The notes below the pieces were generated by a model. It saw only the letters and a program-made list of their open reading frames with translations. It had not been told where the DNA came from and did not search any database. From DATFEN01 sp035691285 (GTDB lineage Bacteria > Acidobacteriota > Vicinamibacteria > Fen-336), in contig DASSJI010000035.1 in NCBI GenBank assembly GCA_035691285.1, positions 1-14,726 of the forward strand: DNA of 14,726 nt. Reading direction: 5' to 3'. The position numbers and the translations under genes are program-made. Shown here in pieces: positions 4,415 through 12,637 of the stretch. Position 1 is the stretch's first letter. Every line of letters begins with the position of its first letter.

Positions 4415-6586
4415 GTGACCGGCCTTCTGGCGCTGCTGATCTCGGCACAGGCCGCGGCCAGCGGCCCGGCGGTGCGGGCCGAGCGCCTCGCGCCTGCAGC
4501 AGGAGGGGACCGCCGGCCCGTCCACGTCGACGGCCGTCTCGACGAGCCCGCCTGGCGGCTGGCCCGTCCGGCGAGCGGCTTCCGCCAGCGCGAGCCGCTC
4601 GAGGGAGCGCCGGCAACCGACGACACCGAGGTGCGGGTGCTGTTCGACGAGGACACGCTCTACGTGGGCGTCCTGGCCCGCGACCGGGAGCCCGACAAGG
4701 TCATCGCTCGAATCCTCGAGCGCGACCGCCTCTTGCGTGCGGGCGAGGGCCGCTACCGGTTCGCGGGCGACGACGCCGTGGTGCTGCTCCTGGACCCCTT
4801 CCACGACCGCCGCAACGCCTTCGTGTTCGGCACGAACGCGAACGGCGCGGAGTACGACGCCCTGATCGCCGACGAGAGCGAGAGCTTCAACAGCGACTGG
4901 CGCACGGTCTGGCACGTGGCGGCGCAGCGCGTCCCCGAGGGCTGGTCGGCCGAGTTCGCGATTCCCTTCCGCTCGCTCCGCTACCCCGCGTCGGGAGCGC
5001 CCTGGGGCTTCAACGTCTACCGCCTCCAGCGCCGTAAGAACGAAGAGACGCTGTGGAGCGCCTGGTCACGCCAGGACGGGGGCTTCCATCGCGTGAGCCG
5101 CGCCGGGGTCGTCGAGGGGTTGCGGCAGCTGCCCCGCACCGGCGTCAACCTCGAGGTGCGGCCGTTCGCGCTGGCGGGCGCCGACCAGGATGCCCCGCAG
5201 GCGGCCACCCAGGCGCGGGCCGACGCAGGCGGGGACCTCAAGTGGGAGGTGCGCCCGGGCCTCGTCCTCGACGCCACCGTGAACCCGGACTTCTCGCAAG
5301 TGGAGGCCGACGAGGAGCAGGTGAATCTGACGCGCTTCTCGCTCTTCCTGCCCGAGAAGCGCGAGTTCTTCCTCGAGAACGCCGGGATCTTCGAGTTCGG
5401 CGACCGCGGGACCTTCGAGACCCCGCCGTTCCTGCTGTTCTTCTCGCGGCGCATCGGCCTGGACGAGGACGAGAACGAGGTGCCGGTCATCGCCGGTGGC
5501 CGGCTCACCGGCCGCGTCGGCGGCCAGACCGTCGGCTTCCTGGACGTTCGCACGGGCAGCAACCCGCTGGAAGCTCCGGCCAACCACGCCGTCGGCCGCG
5601 TCAAGCGCGACGTCGGCGGCAGCTCCTACGTCGGGGCCATGGTCACGGACAAGCGGCGCGAGGGGTTCGCCAACACCGCTGCCGGACTCGACGCGTCGCT
5701 CTGGCTCTCCGGCTCCCTGAACCTGCAGGGCTTCGTCGCGCGCACCCAGACGACGGGCGAGGGGGGCGAGGGCACGGCCGCGCGCGCCGGCTTCGACTAC
5801 GAGACCGACCCCCTGGGCATCCGCCTGCAGTGGATCCGCATCGAGCCCGAGACCGACGCCCAGATGGGCTTCATCACCCGCACCGACATCGACCGTTACG
5901 GCGGCGACGTGCGGGTGTCGGTCCGCCCCGGGGCTCTGGGCCTGCGGCGCGTGAGCCTCGACCTCTTCGGCGACTACATCGAGAGCGTCCGCACCGGCCA
6001 ACGGCTCGACGTCTACTTCGGCCCGTTCGTGCGGCTCGAATGGGACTCGGGCGAGGTCCTGAGCGGGTTCGTCCAGCACGGACTGACCTACGTGGACGAG
6101 GCCTTCGAGGTCTCGGACCGGCTCCCGGTCCCGGTCGGCGACTATCAGGCCGATTGGGCGTCCGTCGAGTTCCAGACGAGCGCGAGCCGGCCGGTTTCTC
6201 TCTGGGCCGCGGGCGACTGGCAGGAGACCTACGGCGGCCGGCTGCGCGCCTACGGTGGGGGTCTCGCTGCGTCCCCCGATGCGCACCTCTCGAGCTCTCT
6301 CGGCTACCGGCGCAGCACCGCCGACCTCCCCAGCGGCTCGTTCGTCGCCGACGTCGTCTCGCTGCGGGTCGCATACGCCTTCTCCACACGGCTCGCCGCG
6401 AGCGCCTACGTGCAGTGGAACAGCCTCGACGAGGACCTGGTGGGCAACTTCCGTCTCGTCTACCGCTACCGCCCCGGCAGCGAGCTGATCCTGGCACTGA
6501 ACGAAGAGCGTGGCACGCCCGGCTCGCGGTGGACGGTGTCCCAGCGCCACCTGGCATTGAAGGTGAACTACCTGGCCCGGTTCTGA
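4415..6586 (+). CDS. DUF5916 outer-membrane protein with N-terminal CBM9-like domain
   Basis: With a GTG start at 4415 the product has 723 residues. The N-terminus LLALLISAQAAAS is a plausible signal peptide, though it lacks a basic residue; an upstream in-frame GTG at 4373 would add 14 residues including one Arg. Next comes a carbohydrate-binding family 9-like domain (roughly residues 30-220): VDGRLDEPAWRLA, VRVLFDEDTLYVGV, and AEFAIPFRSLRYP. The rest matches the DUF5916 beta-barrel: NLTRFSLFLPEKREFFLENA, FFSRRIGL, and a C-terminal series of alternating strands. The last residue is Phe (KVNYLARF), typical of an outer-membrane assembly signal. The ligand and role are unknown for the family; sugar or polymer binding at the surface is a guess. 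The gene is divergent from the nucleotidyltransferase pair, and its last 19 bases overlap the convergent transporter gene. Confidence 0.85.
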   Translation: MTGLLALLISAQAAASGPAVRAERLAPAAGGDRRPVHVDGRLDEPAWRLARPASGFRQREPLEGAPATDDTEVRVLFDEDTLYVGVLARDREPDKVIARILERDRLLRAGEGRYRFAGDDAVVLLLDPFHDRRNAFVFGTNANGAEYDALIADESESFNSDWRTVWHVAAQRVPEGWSAEFAIPFRSLRYPASGAPWGFNVYRLQRRKNEETLWSAWSRQDGGFHRVSRAGVVEGLRQLPRTGVNLEVRPFALAGADQDAPQAATQARADAGGDLKWEVRPGLVLDATVNPDFSQVEADEEQVNLTRFSLFLPEKREFFLENAGIFEFGDRGTFETPPFLLFFSRRIGLDEDENEVPVIAGGRLTGRVGGQTVGFLDVRTGSNPLEAPANHAVGRVKRDVGGSSYVGAMVTDKRREGFANTAAGLDASLWLSGSLNLQGFVARTQTTGEGGEGTAARAGFDYETDPLGIRLQWIRIEPETDAQMGFITRTDIDRYGGDVRVSVRPGALGLRRVSLDLFGDYIESVRTGQRLDVYFGPFVRLEWDSGEVLSGFVQHGLTYVDEAFEVSDRLPVPVGDYQADWASVEFQTSASRPVSLWAAGDWQETYGGRLRAYGGGLAASPDAHLSSSLGYRRSTADLPSGSFVADVVSLRVAYAFSTRLAASAYVQWNSLDEDLVGNFRLVYRYRPGSELILALNEERGTPGSRWTVSQRHLALKVNYLARF

Positions 6587-7896
6587 TCTGTGGCGGCGGC
6601 GTGCCTTCGGAACGGCTCGGTCGCATAGTAGAGGACGGGCCCGACGAGGATGACGCCGGCGCTCAGCAGCCCGTGGCTGTCCGTCGTCAGCGCGATCAGT
6701 GCGAGCCAGGTCAGGGTCGGGAGCGCTGCGTTCAGCCACAAGCCGAAGCGGCCGCCCGGAATGCGGAATGCCCCTGGCGGCGCCGGATCGCGTCGTGATC
6801 GCACGAGGGAGGCCTGCACCAGGACCACGAGCGCGCCCGAGAGCCAGATGTCGGCCACCAGCAGGTCCTCGAACGGCAGCAGCACCAGCACCGAGTAGAT
6901 GAGGGCGTAGCCCCACAGCGTCCGGGATGGCGTGCCGAAGCGCGGGCTGAGGCGGGCCATCGCACGCGGGAGCTGGCCCTCGCGCGCCATCGCCCACGCG
7001 AGCCGCGACCACCACAGGAGGTAGGTCAGAAAGACGACCGCCTGGCTCGCAGCGCTGCCCAGGAAGAGCCAGGTCCCGAGCGCCGCGCCGCCCAGCTCCC
7101 GGCCGATCGTGCTGAACTGACCGGAGCGCCACTCGCTCCAGCCGCCCGAGGCCACGAGCCCCGCGATCGTGGGCAGGGCGTAGCTCAGCACGACGAAGGG
7201 CGTCACGATCACCAGCCCGCGCGGGATGTTGCGCGCGGGACTCTCGATCTCCTCCGCGACGGTCGAGACCTCGAAGTAGCCGGAGTACAGCCACATCGCC
7301 AGGGCCAGGGTGGTGCCGAGGGCCGCGGAGACGTCGATGCCCGGGGCAAAGAACGGCTCGAGGGCGGAGAAGCGCGGCGCCCGGAAGGCGGCGAAGCACA
7401 GCCACACGAGGGGCAGGATGAGGAACGCGTTCAGCGCCAACGCCGCGCCTCCGGCGAGCCGGATGCCGCGGTGGTTGATCCAGGTCAGGGTCCCGATGAA
7501 GGCGACCGCGACCAGGTACTCCTCGAGACGCCCCATGCCCGGGAAGAAGTGGGACACCGCACGGGCGAACAGCACGGGATAGAGCGCGTTGTCGAGGAAC
7601 GACGAGATGAGGCTCCACACGCCGGACTGGAAACCCCAGAAGGGGCCGAGGTAGTGGAGCACCCAGCGGTAGTAGCCGCCGCCGACCGGGCGCGCGATCG
7701 ACAGCTCCGCAGTCGCGAGGGCCAGGGGTATTCCCCAGATCCACGGCGTCAGGAACAGCACGACCACGAAGGCGCCGGGCCCGATCTTCGCGACGAAGTC
7801 CTCGGTCCCGTACGGTCCGCCGCACATCGAGGCGTACATCAGCCCCAGGACGGGAAGCAGCGACGCGCGCCGACCCACGGCCGGCGCGACGCTCAC
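6568..7896 (-). CDS. APC-superfamily transporter, polyamine/amino-acid symporter-like
   Basis: The 442-residue protein has about twelve hydrophobic segments and belongs to the amino acid-polyamine-organocation superfamily. CGGPYGTEDFV (residues about 25-35), GGGYYRWV, a GPFWGFQSG helix and DNALYPVLF closely recall the plant/protozoan PUT (polyamine:H+ symporter) branch, in which GGP-G-ED and NALYPVLF are conserved. Further family signs are YFEVSTVAEEIESPARNIPR and RFGTPSRTL. Uptake of a polyamine, amine or amino acid with protons is likely; the substrate is not settled. It is the third gene of the minus-strand operon. GTG at 7896 overlaps the TGA of the synthetase gene by four bases (GTGA), indicating coupling. 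Its 3' end overlaps the DUF5916 gene tail to tail. A paralogue lies at 12637-13989. Confidence 0.87.
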   Translation of the reverse strand: MSVAPAVGRRASLLPVLGLMYASMCGGPYGTEDFVAKIGPGAFVVVLFLTPWIWGIPLALATAELSIARPVGGGYYRWVLHYLGPFWGFQSGVWSLISSFLDNALYPVLFARAVSHFFPGMGRLEEYLVAVAFIGTLTWINHRGIRLAGGAALALNAFLILPLVWLCFAAFRAPRFSALEPFFAPGIDVSAALGTTLALAMWLYSGYFEVSTVAEEIESPARNIPRGLVIVTPFVVLSYALPTIAGLVASGGWSEWRSGQFSTIGRELGGAALGTWLFLGSAASQAVVFLTYLLWWSRLAWAMAREGQLPRAMARLSPRFGTPSRTLWGYALIYSVLVLLPFEDLLVADIWLSGALVVLVQASLVRSRRDPAPPGAFRIPGGRFGLWLNAALPTLTWLALIALTTDSHGLLSAGVILVGPVLYYATEPFRRHAAATDQNRAR

Positions 7897-9995
7897 CGGC
7901 TCACCAGCACGCGGGCGTCGAGGGCGACGGCGCCGTCGGCGGCGCAGCGGAGCGGGTTCACCTCGACGTCCGAGAGCTCGGGTCGGGCGAGCAGCAGGCG
8001 CCCGAGAGCCAGGAGCGCCGCGACGACCGCCCCGGCGTCCGCAGCCGCCCGGCCCCTCGCGCCTCCGAGCAGCGCGCCGGCGCGCGTGGCTTCGACCATC
8101 TCAGCGAGCTCCTCGCGGGCGGCGGGGAGCGTGCGGACGGCGACCTCACGGATGAGCTCCGCGAGGACGCCGCCGGCGCCGAAGAGGAGCAGCGGCCCCA
8201 GTTGCGGATCGCGGCGCGCCCCGACGATGACCTCGACACCGCCGGGCAGGAAGGGCGTGATGCGCACCTGGGCGCGCCCGTGCGGCACCAGGCGGCTCGC
8301 CTCGGCGTAGGCCCGGCGCACGCGCTCGCCGCTGTCGAGGCCGAGATGCACGCCGCCCAGCTCGGTCTTGTGGAGGAAGCCGACGCCGTGGATCTTCAGG
8401 GCCACCGGGAAGCCGATGCGCTCGGCAACGGCCACCGCCTCGCCCGGGCTCGAGGCCAGTCCGGCCGGCGGCGTCTCGATCCCGGCGTGGCGCAGCAGGC
8501 GGGCCGCCTCGTCTTCGGTCAGGGCGCCGTCCGCGCGAGCTCGAGCCGTGGCGAGCGCGGACGCCAGCTCGTCCGGGAGAGGCGGGAGCTCGCCCAGGCC
8601 GCCGGCTGCCAGCCCCCGACCGGCTCGCGCACGGCCGGCAGCCGCGCGCGCCAGCGCTCCCGCCGCTCGCGCGGCCACCTCGACCGAGGCGAAGACCGGC
8701 AGGCCGCGTGCGCGCAGGCGGCCGAGCGCCTCTCGCGCTTCGCTCGCGTAGAGGTCGTGCACCAGCACCGGCTTCCCCGTCGCCCGCCGGCCGTCGGCGA
8801 GGAAGCCCGCCAGGGCCTCGTCGTAGAGGGCGTAGCCGCCGAACAGGAGCACGATGTCGCACCCGTCCCACGCGAAGATCGGCGCGAGGGTCCGCTCGTA
8901 GACGCGCAGGTCGTACTCGGACATCCCGCCCATCTCGACGGGGTTCCGGACGATCGCGGCGAACGGCGGGAGGCCCGGCCGCAGGCGCTCGACGAGGTCG
9001 TCGGGCAGGGGCTCGACCCGGAGTCCGGCCAGCGCGGCGGCGTCGGCCAGGAGCGTCGCGTGCCCCCCTCCTTCGCCGACGAGGACGATCCTGCGTCCAG
9101 CCGGCAGCGGCGATTCGAGGATGGCCTGGGCCAGGCTCAGGGCCTCGTCCGCGCGCTCGACGAGCACGGCGCCGGCCTGCTCGAGGGCCTGATCGAGCGC
9201 GAAGCCGTCGCCCGCCAGGGCGGCGGTGTGCGAGCGCGCCGCCTTCTCTCCCGCCTGCGTGCGGCCTCCCCGGAGCACGAGCACCGGCTTCTCGGCCGCC
9301 GTGCGACGCAGGCACTCGAGGAAGGCCACACCCCGGCCCTGGGCGAAGCCCTCGAGGTACACGAGCACCGCGCGCGTGGCGCCGTCCTGGCGCAGGAAGT
9401 CCAGGAAGTCGTCGAGGGCGAGGTCGGCCTGGTTCCCCACGCTGACGAATCGCGAGAAGCCGACGCTCCCGCGCTGCGCCGCCTCCTGCGCAAGGGCGAA
9501 GCCGAGGTTCCCGCTCGCCGACAGGAAGCCGAGCTCGCCCGCGGGGAACGGGACGATGGCCGAGAGGTTCAGCCGCGCCGCCGCGCTGAAGACGTTCATG
9601 CCGTTGGGTCCGACGAGGCGCGTGCGCCCGCCGGCTGCAGTCAGCATGGCGGCCTGCAGCCAGGCGCCGTCGTCCCCGGCCTCGGCGAAGCCGGCGGCGT
9701 AGACGATCGTGAAGGGAATGCCCCGTCGCGCCGCAGCCGCCACGGCCTCCGGGCACTCGGCTGCGGGGCGCACGACGAGGACGACGTCGACCTCGTCCTC
9801 GACGTCGTCGAGGGACGGCACGAACTCGCGTCCGTCGAGGGCGCCGCCGCGGGGGTTGATGCCGTAGACCGGGCCCGGATAGCCCTGGTCCAGGAGCGTC
9901 TTCAGGAGGATGTAGCCGTACTTGCCCGGCGTCTCGGACGCGCCCACCACCGCGACGCCCCGGGGATCGAAAAGGCGCGCGAGGGCGTGGGGCAA
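7893..9995 (-). CDS. Fused ADP-forming acyl-CoA (acetate-CoA) synthetase
   Basis: This 700-residue protein joins the alpha and beta parts of the NDP-forming acyl-CoA synthetase family, which interconverts acyl-CoA, ADP and phosphate with free acid, ATP and CoA. The order is a CoA-binding Rossmann domain (FDPRGVAVVGASETPGKYGY, 9-28; INPRG, 46-50), two ligase/flavodoxin-like domains, and a C-terminal ATP-grasp domain (from about 485, with LHKTELGGVHLGL at 541-553). H256 in ARSHTAALAG is the expected phosphohistidine; the usual SHTG is SHTA here. NPVEMGG (351-357) replaces the common NPVD. The predicted start is TTG at 9995, one base after the TAG of the dehydrogenase gene. No ATG or GTG lies before the conserved FDPRG motif, so the TTG with reinitiation is the best choice. 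Its position between an acyl-CoA dehydrogenase and a transporter suggests activation of, or energy recovery from, a small acid made during amine or amino-acid breakdown. Confidence 0.92.
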   Translation of the reverse strand: MPHALARLFDPRGVAVVGASETPGKYGYILLKTLLDQGYPGPVYGINPRGGALDGREFVPSLDDVEDEVDVVLVVRPAAECPEAVAAAARRGIPFTIVYAAGFAEAGDDGAWLQAAMLTAAGGRTRLVGPNGMNVFSAAARLNLSAIVPFPAGELGFLSASGNLGFALAQEAAQRGSVGFSRFVSVGNQADLALDDFLDFLRQDGATRAVLVYLEGFAQGRGVAFLECLRRTAAEKPVLVLRGGRTQAGEKAARSHTAALAGDGFALDQALEQAGAVLVERADEALSLAQAILESPLPAGRRIVLVGEGGGHATLLADAAALAGLRVEPLPDDLVERLRPGLPPFAAIVRNPVEMGGMSEYDLRVYERTLAPIFAWDGCDIVLLFGGYALYDEALAGFLADGRRATGKPVLVHDLYASEAREALGRLRARGLPVFASVEVAARAAGALARAAAGRARAGRGLAAGGLGELPPLPDELASALATARARADGALTEDEAARLLRHAGIETPPAGLASSPGEAVAVAERIGFPVALKIHGVGFLHKTELGGVHLGLDSGERVRRAYAEASRLVPHGRAQVRITPFLPGGVEVIVGARRDPQLGPLLLFGAGGVLAELIREVAVRTLPAAREELAEMVEATRAGALLGGARGRAAADAGAVVAALLALGRLLLARPELSDVEVNPLRCAADGAVALDARVLVSR

Positions 9996-9996
9996 G

Positions 9997-11163
9997 CTAG
10001 TACAAGAGCCGAGACAGGTCGCGCTTCATCACGCCGTTCAGCACGATCCCGCGCATGATCTCGCTCGTTCCCTCCCAGATGCGGTCCACCCGCACGTGCC
10101 GGAAGTGGCGCTCGGCGGCGAAGTCCTTGCAGTAGCCGCGGCCGCCGAACATCTGGACGACGCGGTCGGCCACGCGGTTCGCCATCTCGGAGGCGAAGAG
10201 CTTGCACATCGACGCCTTCGCGTGCAGCTCCTTGGGGTCGCGACGGCCGGCGTCCTCCTCGGCGGCGGTCTTGTACGTCATGAGGCGGGCGGCGTACAAC
10301 TCCGTGGCGCAGTCCGCGAGCGCGAAGCCCACCGCCTGATGCTCGTAGAGCCGGCGCCCGAAGGCCTCGCGCTCCGCGACCCAGGCCTTCGCCTCCTCGA
10401 TCAGGCGCTGCGCGGCCCCGAGACAGCGCGCCGCGATGTGCAGCCGCTCCTCGCGGAACCACTCCTTGGTGATCGCGTCGGCGCCGCCGACCGCCCCCAG
10501 CACGTGCGAGTCCTCGACGCGGCAATCCAGGAACACGAGCTCGGGGTGGTCGTCCTCCGTTCGGGTCATGAAGTGGGGCGTGCGCTTGACGCGCATGCCG
10601 GGCGTGCCGCGCGGGACAAGGAACAGCGTCGCCTCGCCGGGGCCCGTCATGGCGTGGACGATGGTCACGTGGGCGCGGTTGTGGCTCGTGACGAACCACT
10701 TCTCGCCCCCGATCACCCAGCCGGCGCCACGGCGCTCGGCGCGGGTCCGCAGCTTCGTGGTGTCGGAGCCGGCGCCGGGCTCGCTCACGGCGAAGGCCGC
10801 CGCCACGACGGTCTCGCCGCGGAGATTCGGCTCGAGGTAGAGGCGACGCTGCTCGGCGTTTCCGGCAAGGAGCGCGTTGTACGGGCCGCCGACGTAGCCC
10901 GCGAGGTCGTTCGTCGCGCGCCCGGCCTCCTCCTGCGCGATCACCTGCTCGAGGACGCTGGCGCCCCGCCCTCCCATCTCCCGGGGCACGTTCAGGCCCC
11001 ACAGGCCCTGCTCGATCGAGCGCGCGAGGATCTCCCGCTGCACCGGCTCGGGGAGCGCGCCCCGCTCCTCCACCTCGAGCTCGCGCGGGAAGAGCATCTC
11101 CTCGGTGAAGCGGCGGGCGCGGGCTCGCAGCGCCTGGAGCGGCTCCGGCAAATCGAAGTCCAT
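9997..11163 (-). CDS. Acyl-CoA dehydrogenase
   Basis: The 388-residue flavoenzyme has the normal family length. It oxidises an acyl-CoA to the 2,3-enoyl-CoA and passes electrons to electron-transfer flavoprotein. Visible features are an all-helical N-terminal domain (from MDFDLPEPL), the FAVSEPGAGSDTTKL and GGEKWFVTS segments of the FAD/substrate site in the middle beta domain, and IWEGTSEIMR near the C-terminus. E364 in that motif is at the position of the catalytic base of the medium-chain type. ATG at 11163 is chosen because the first helix begins there and GAGG (11168-11171) precedes it by four bases; upstream in-frame residues are not family-like. It is the first gene of the operon with the synthetase (one-base gap) and the transporter. 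Chain-length preference cannot be read; a short or branched substrate fits the context. Confidence 0.93.
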   Translation of the reverse strand: MDFDLPEPLQALRARARRFTEEMLFPRELEVEERGALPEPVQREILARSIEQGLWGLNVPREMGGRGASVLEQVIAQEEAGRATNDLAGYVGGPYNALLAGNAEQRRLYLEPNLRGETVVAAAFAVSEPGAGSDTTKLRTRAERRGAGWVIGGEKWFVTSHNRAHVTIVHAMTGPGEATLFLVPRGTPGMRVKRTPHFMTRTEDDHPELVFLDCRVEDSHVLGAVGGADAITKEWFREERLHIAARCLGAAQRLIEEAKAWVAEREAFGRRLYEHQAVGFALADCATELYAARLMTYKTAAEEDAGRRDPKELHAKASMCKLFASEMANRVADRVVQMFGGRGYCKDFAAERHFRHVRVDRIWEGTSEIMRGIVLNGVMKRDLSRLLY

Positions 11164-11183
11164 GCTGCCTCGGGGCGGCGGGG

Positions 11184-11210
11184 ATCGTATCACCGCGCGT
11201 CCTTGACCAA
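11184..11210 (-). promoter_or_regulatory. Possible promoter of the acyl-CoA dehydrogenase operon
   Basis: On the minus strand TTGGTC (11210-11205) and TACGAT (11189-11184) are spaced by 15 bases, short of the ideal 17. They lie about 20 bases before the ATG at 11163, leaving room for a short leader with the GAGG site. The -35 element overlaps the palindrome at 11204-11216. Confidence 0.4.
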
Positions 11211-11216
11211 TGGTCA
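11204..11216. promoter_or_regulatory. Palindrome TGACCA-A-TGGTCA, candidate operator
   Basis: Two six-base arms are exact reverse complements around one central A. The palindrome covers the -35 region of the leftward promoter and lies 18 bases upstream of the rightward -35 box. Further TGACC copies stand at 11236 and 11283. It is a plausible site for a dimeric regulator acting on both operons. No regulator gene for it is visible in this window. Confidence 0.4.
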
Positions 11217-11234
11217 CGCCCGCCGGGCCCGGCG

Positions 11235-11264
11235 TTGACCGGGCCACGACGCCGGGGTTAGCCT
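11235..11264 (+). promoter_or_regulatory. Sigma-70-like promoter of the aminotransferase operon
   Basis: TTGACC (11235-11240) matches five of six -35 consensus bases. TAGCCT (11259-11264) follows after 18 bases as the -10 element. The start site would be near 11271, giving a leader of about 35 bases with a weak AGG ribosome site at 11296-11298 before the ATG at 11306. Confidence 0.5.
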
Positions 11265-11305
11265 CCCCCTGCCCTCCGAGGTTGACCCCATGCCACAGGT
11301 ATCCG

Positions 11306-12637
11306 ATGGCCCGGCCGCTGACCCGTTGCAACGCGCACTTCCGGCGCGCGGTCAGACGCCTGCCCCTGGGCGTCAGCTCGAACTTCCGCTACTGGGGTGA
11401 CGACAAGACCCTGTACGTGAAGCGAGGCCGCGGGCCGCGGCTCTGGGACCTCGACGACAACGAGTACATCGACTACCGGCTGGGCTACGGCCCGGTGATT
11501 CTCGGCCACTGCCACCCCGAGGTGGACGCCGCGGCGCGCGAGGGCCAGCAGGTGGGCACCGTGTTCGCGATGAGCACCGAGCGCGAGGCGATCGTCGCCG
11601 AGCTGATCCACGAGATGGTCCCAGCGGCGGAGCTCGTGCGCTTCTCCAACTCCGGGACGGAGGCCGTCATGGCCTCGCTGCGGCTGGCCCGCGGCGTGAC
11701 CGGCCGGGACGGCTACGTGATCCTCGAGGGCTCCTATCACGGGCTCTTCGACGCCGTGATGTGGCAGGCCGACGTCGAGGGCCTGGCCGACGTGAACGAC
11801 GAACCGGAATACCTGCCCTTCGGCCGCGGCGTGCCGGGCCTGCTGCGCCAGCTCTGCTTCCCCGTCCCGTACAACGACGCGAACCGCCTCGAGGACGTGC
11901 TGCGCCGGAACCGCGACCGCATCGCCGCGGTGCTGATCGAGCCGATCCTCGGAAGCTGCTGCGGCATTCCCGCCACCGCCGAGTTCTTCCGGGCCGTGCG
12001 CGAGCTGACGACGCGCCACGACGTGCTCATGATCGCCGACGAGGTGAAGACCGGCTTCCGCGTCGCGCGGGGCGGGGCGCAGGAGCTGCACGGCGTGCGC
12101 GCCGACGTCGTCACCATGGCGAAGGCGATGGCCAACGGCTACCCCATCGCGGCCATCGGGGGGCGCGAGGACATCCTGCGGCACTACCGGCCCGGCGACG
12201 TGACCCACGGCGGGACGTACACTGCCGGTGGCATGGCCCTGGCCGCCGCGGAGCGGACGCTGCGCATCCTGCGCGACACCGACGCGCTGGACCGCGTCTC
12301 AGGCTACGGCGGGAGGATGCAGGACGGGATGGCGCGGGTGCTTCGCAAGCGCGGCATCCCCCACTGCTTCGCCGGCCATCCGAGCATGGGGGGGCTCTTC
12401 TTCCGCGAGCAGGCTCCGACCAACTACCGCGACTGGAAGCTCTCCGACTACACGTTCTACGACACGCTGGCTCAGCACCTCATCGAGAACGGCGTGCTCT
12501 GCGAGCCCGACTCCCGCGAGCCGTGGTTCGTGTCCGCGGCCCACGACGAGGCCTGTCTCGAGCACACGCTGCGCGTGTTCGAGGCCGGCGTCGACGCGAC
12601 GCTGCGCCAGCTCGACCAGCGCGCCGTCGAGGCCTGA
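11306..12637 (+). CDS. Class III PLP aminotransferase, glutamate-1-semialdehyde aminomutase-like
   Basis: The 443-residue protein is a fold-type I PLP enzyme of the class III (omega) aminotransferase family. Visible elements are LWDLDDNEYIDYRLGYGPVI (substrate entry region), FSNSGTEAVMASLRLAR (phosphate-binding turn), YHGLFD, IADEVKTGFR with D245 that contacts the pyridine nitrogen, and TMAKAMANGYP with K273 as the Schiff-base lysine. GGTYTAGGMAL fits the conserved GT-F/Y segment. The closest look is to glutamate-1-semialdehyde 2,1-aminomutase-like proteins, but no tetrapyrrole gene is near. With transporters, an FAD oxidoreductase and acyl-CoA genes around it, a catabolic transaminase acting on an amine or beta/omega-amino acid is more likely. 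The ATG at 11306 is preferred over upstream starts, which give non-conserved sequence and precede the predicted transcription start. It is the first gene of the plus-strand operon. Confidence 0.9.
   Translation: MARPLTRCNAHFRRAVRRLPLGVSSNFRYWGDDKTLYVKRGRGPRLWDLDDNEYIDYRLGYGPVILGHCHPEVDAAAREGQQVGTVFAMSTEREAIVAELIHEMVPAAELVRFSNSGTEAVMASLRLARGVTGRDGYVILEGSYHGLFDAVMWQADVEGLADVNDEPEYLPFGRGVPGLLRQLCFPVPYNDANRLEDVLRRNRDRIAAVLIEPILGSCCGIPATAEFFRAVRELTTRHDVLMIADEVKTGFRVARGGAQELHGVRADVVTMAKAMANGYPIAAIGGREDILRHYRPGDVTHGGTYTAGGMALAAAERTLRILRDTDALDRVSGYGGRMQDGMARVLRKRGIPHCFAGHPSMGGLFFREQAPTNYRDWKLSDYTFYDTLAQHLIENGVLCEPDSREPWFVSAAHDEACLEHTLRVFEAGVDATLRQLDQRAVEA

Noticed and set aside
5066..7825. A stop-free minus-strand frame of about 919 codons opposite the DUF5916 gene and continuing across the transporter gene
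   Set aside because: It is opposite or out of frame to two genes with clear domain matches, its translation is rich in Arg, Gly and Pro with no recognisable motif, and long antisense frames are expected at this GC content.
8202..10058. A 618-codon plus-strand frame opposite the acyl-CoA synthetase gene
   Set aside because: It is the antisense shadow of a gene with complete CoA-binding, phosphohistidine and ATP-grasp motifs.
11306..12637. Aminotransferase as a true tetrapyrrole-pathway hemL
   Set aside because: The family resemblance is real, but no haem or chlorophyll synthesis gene is adjacent and the operon contains transporters and an oxidoreductase, so the hemL symbol was not assigned.
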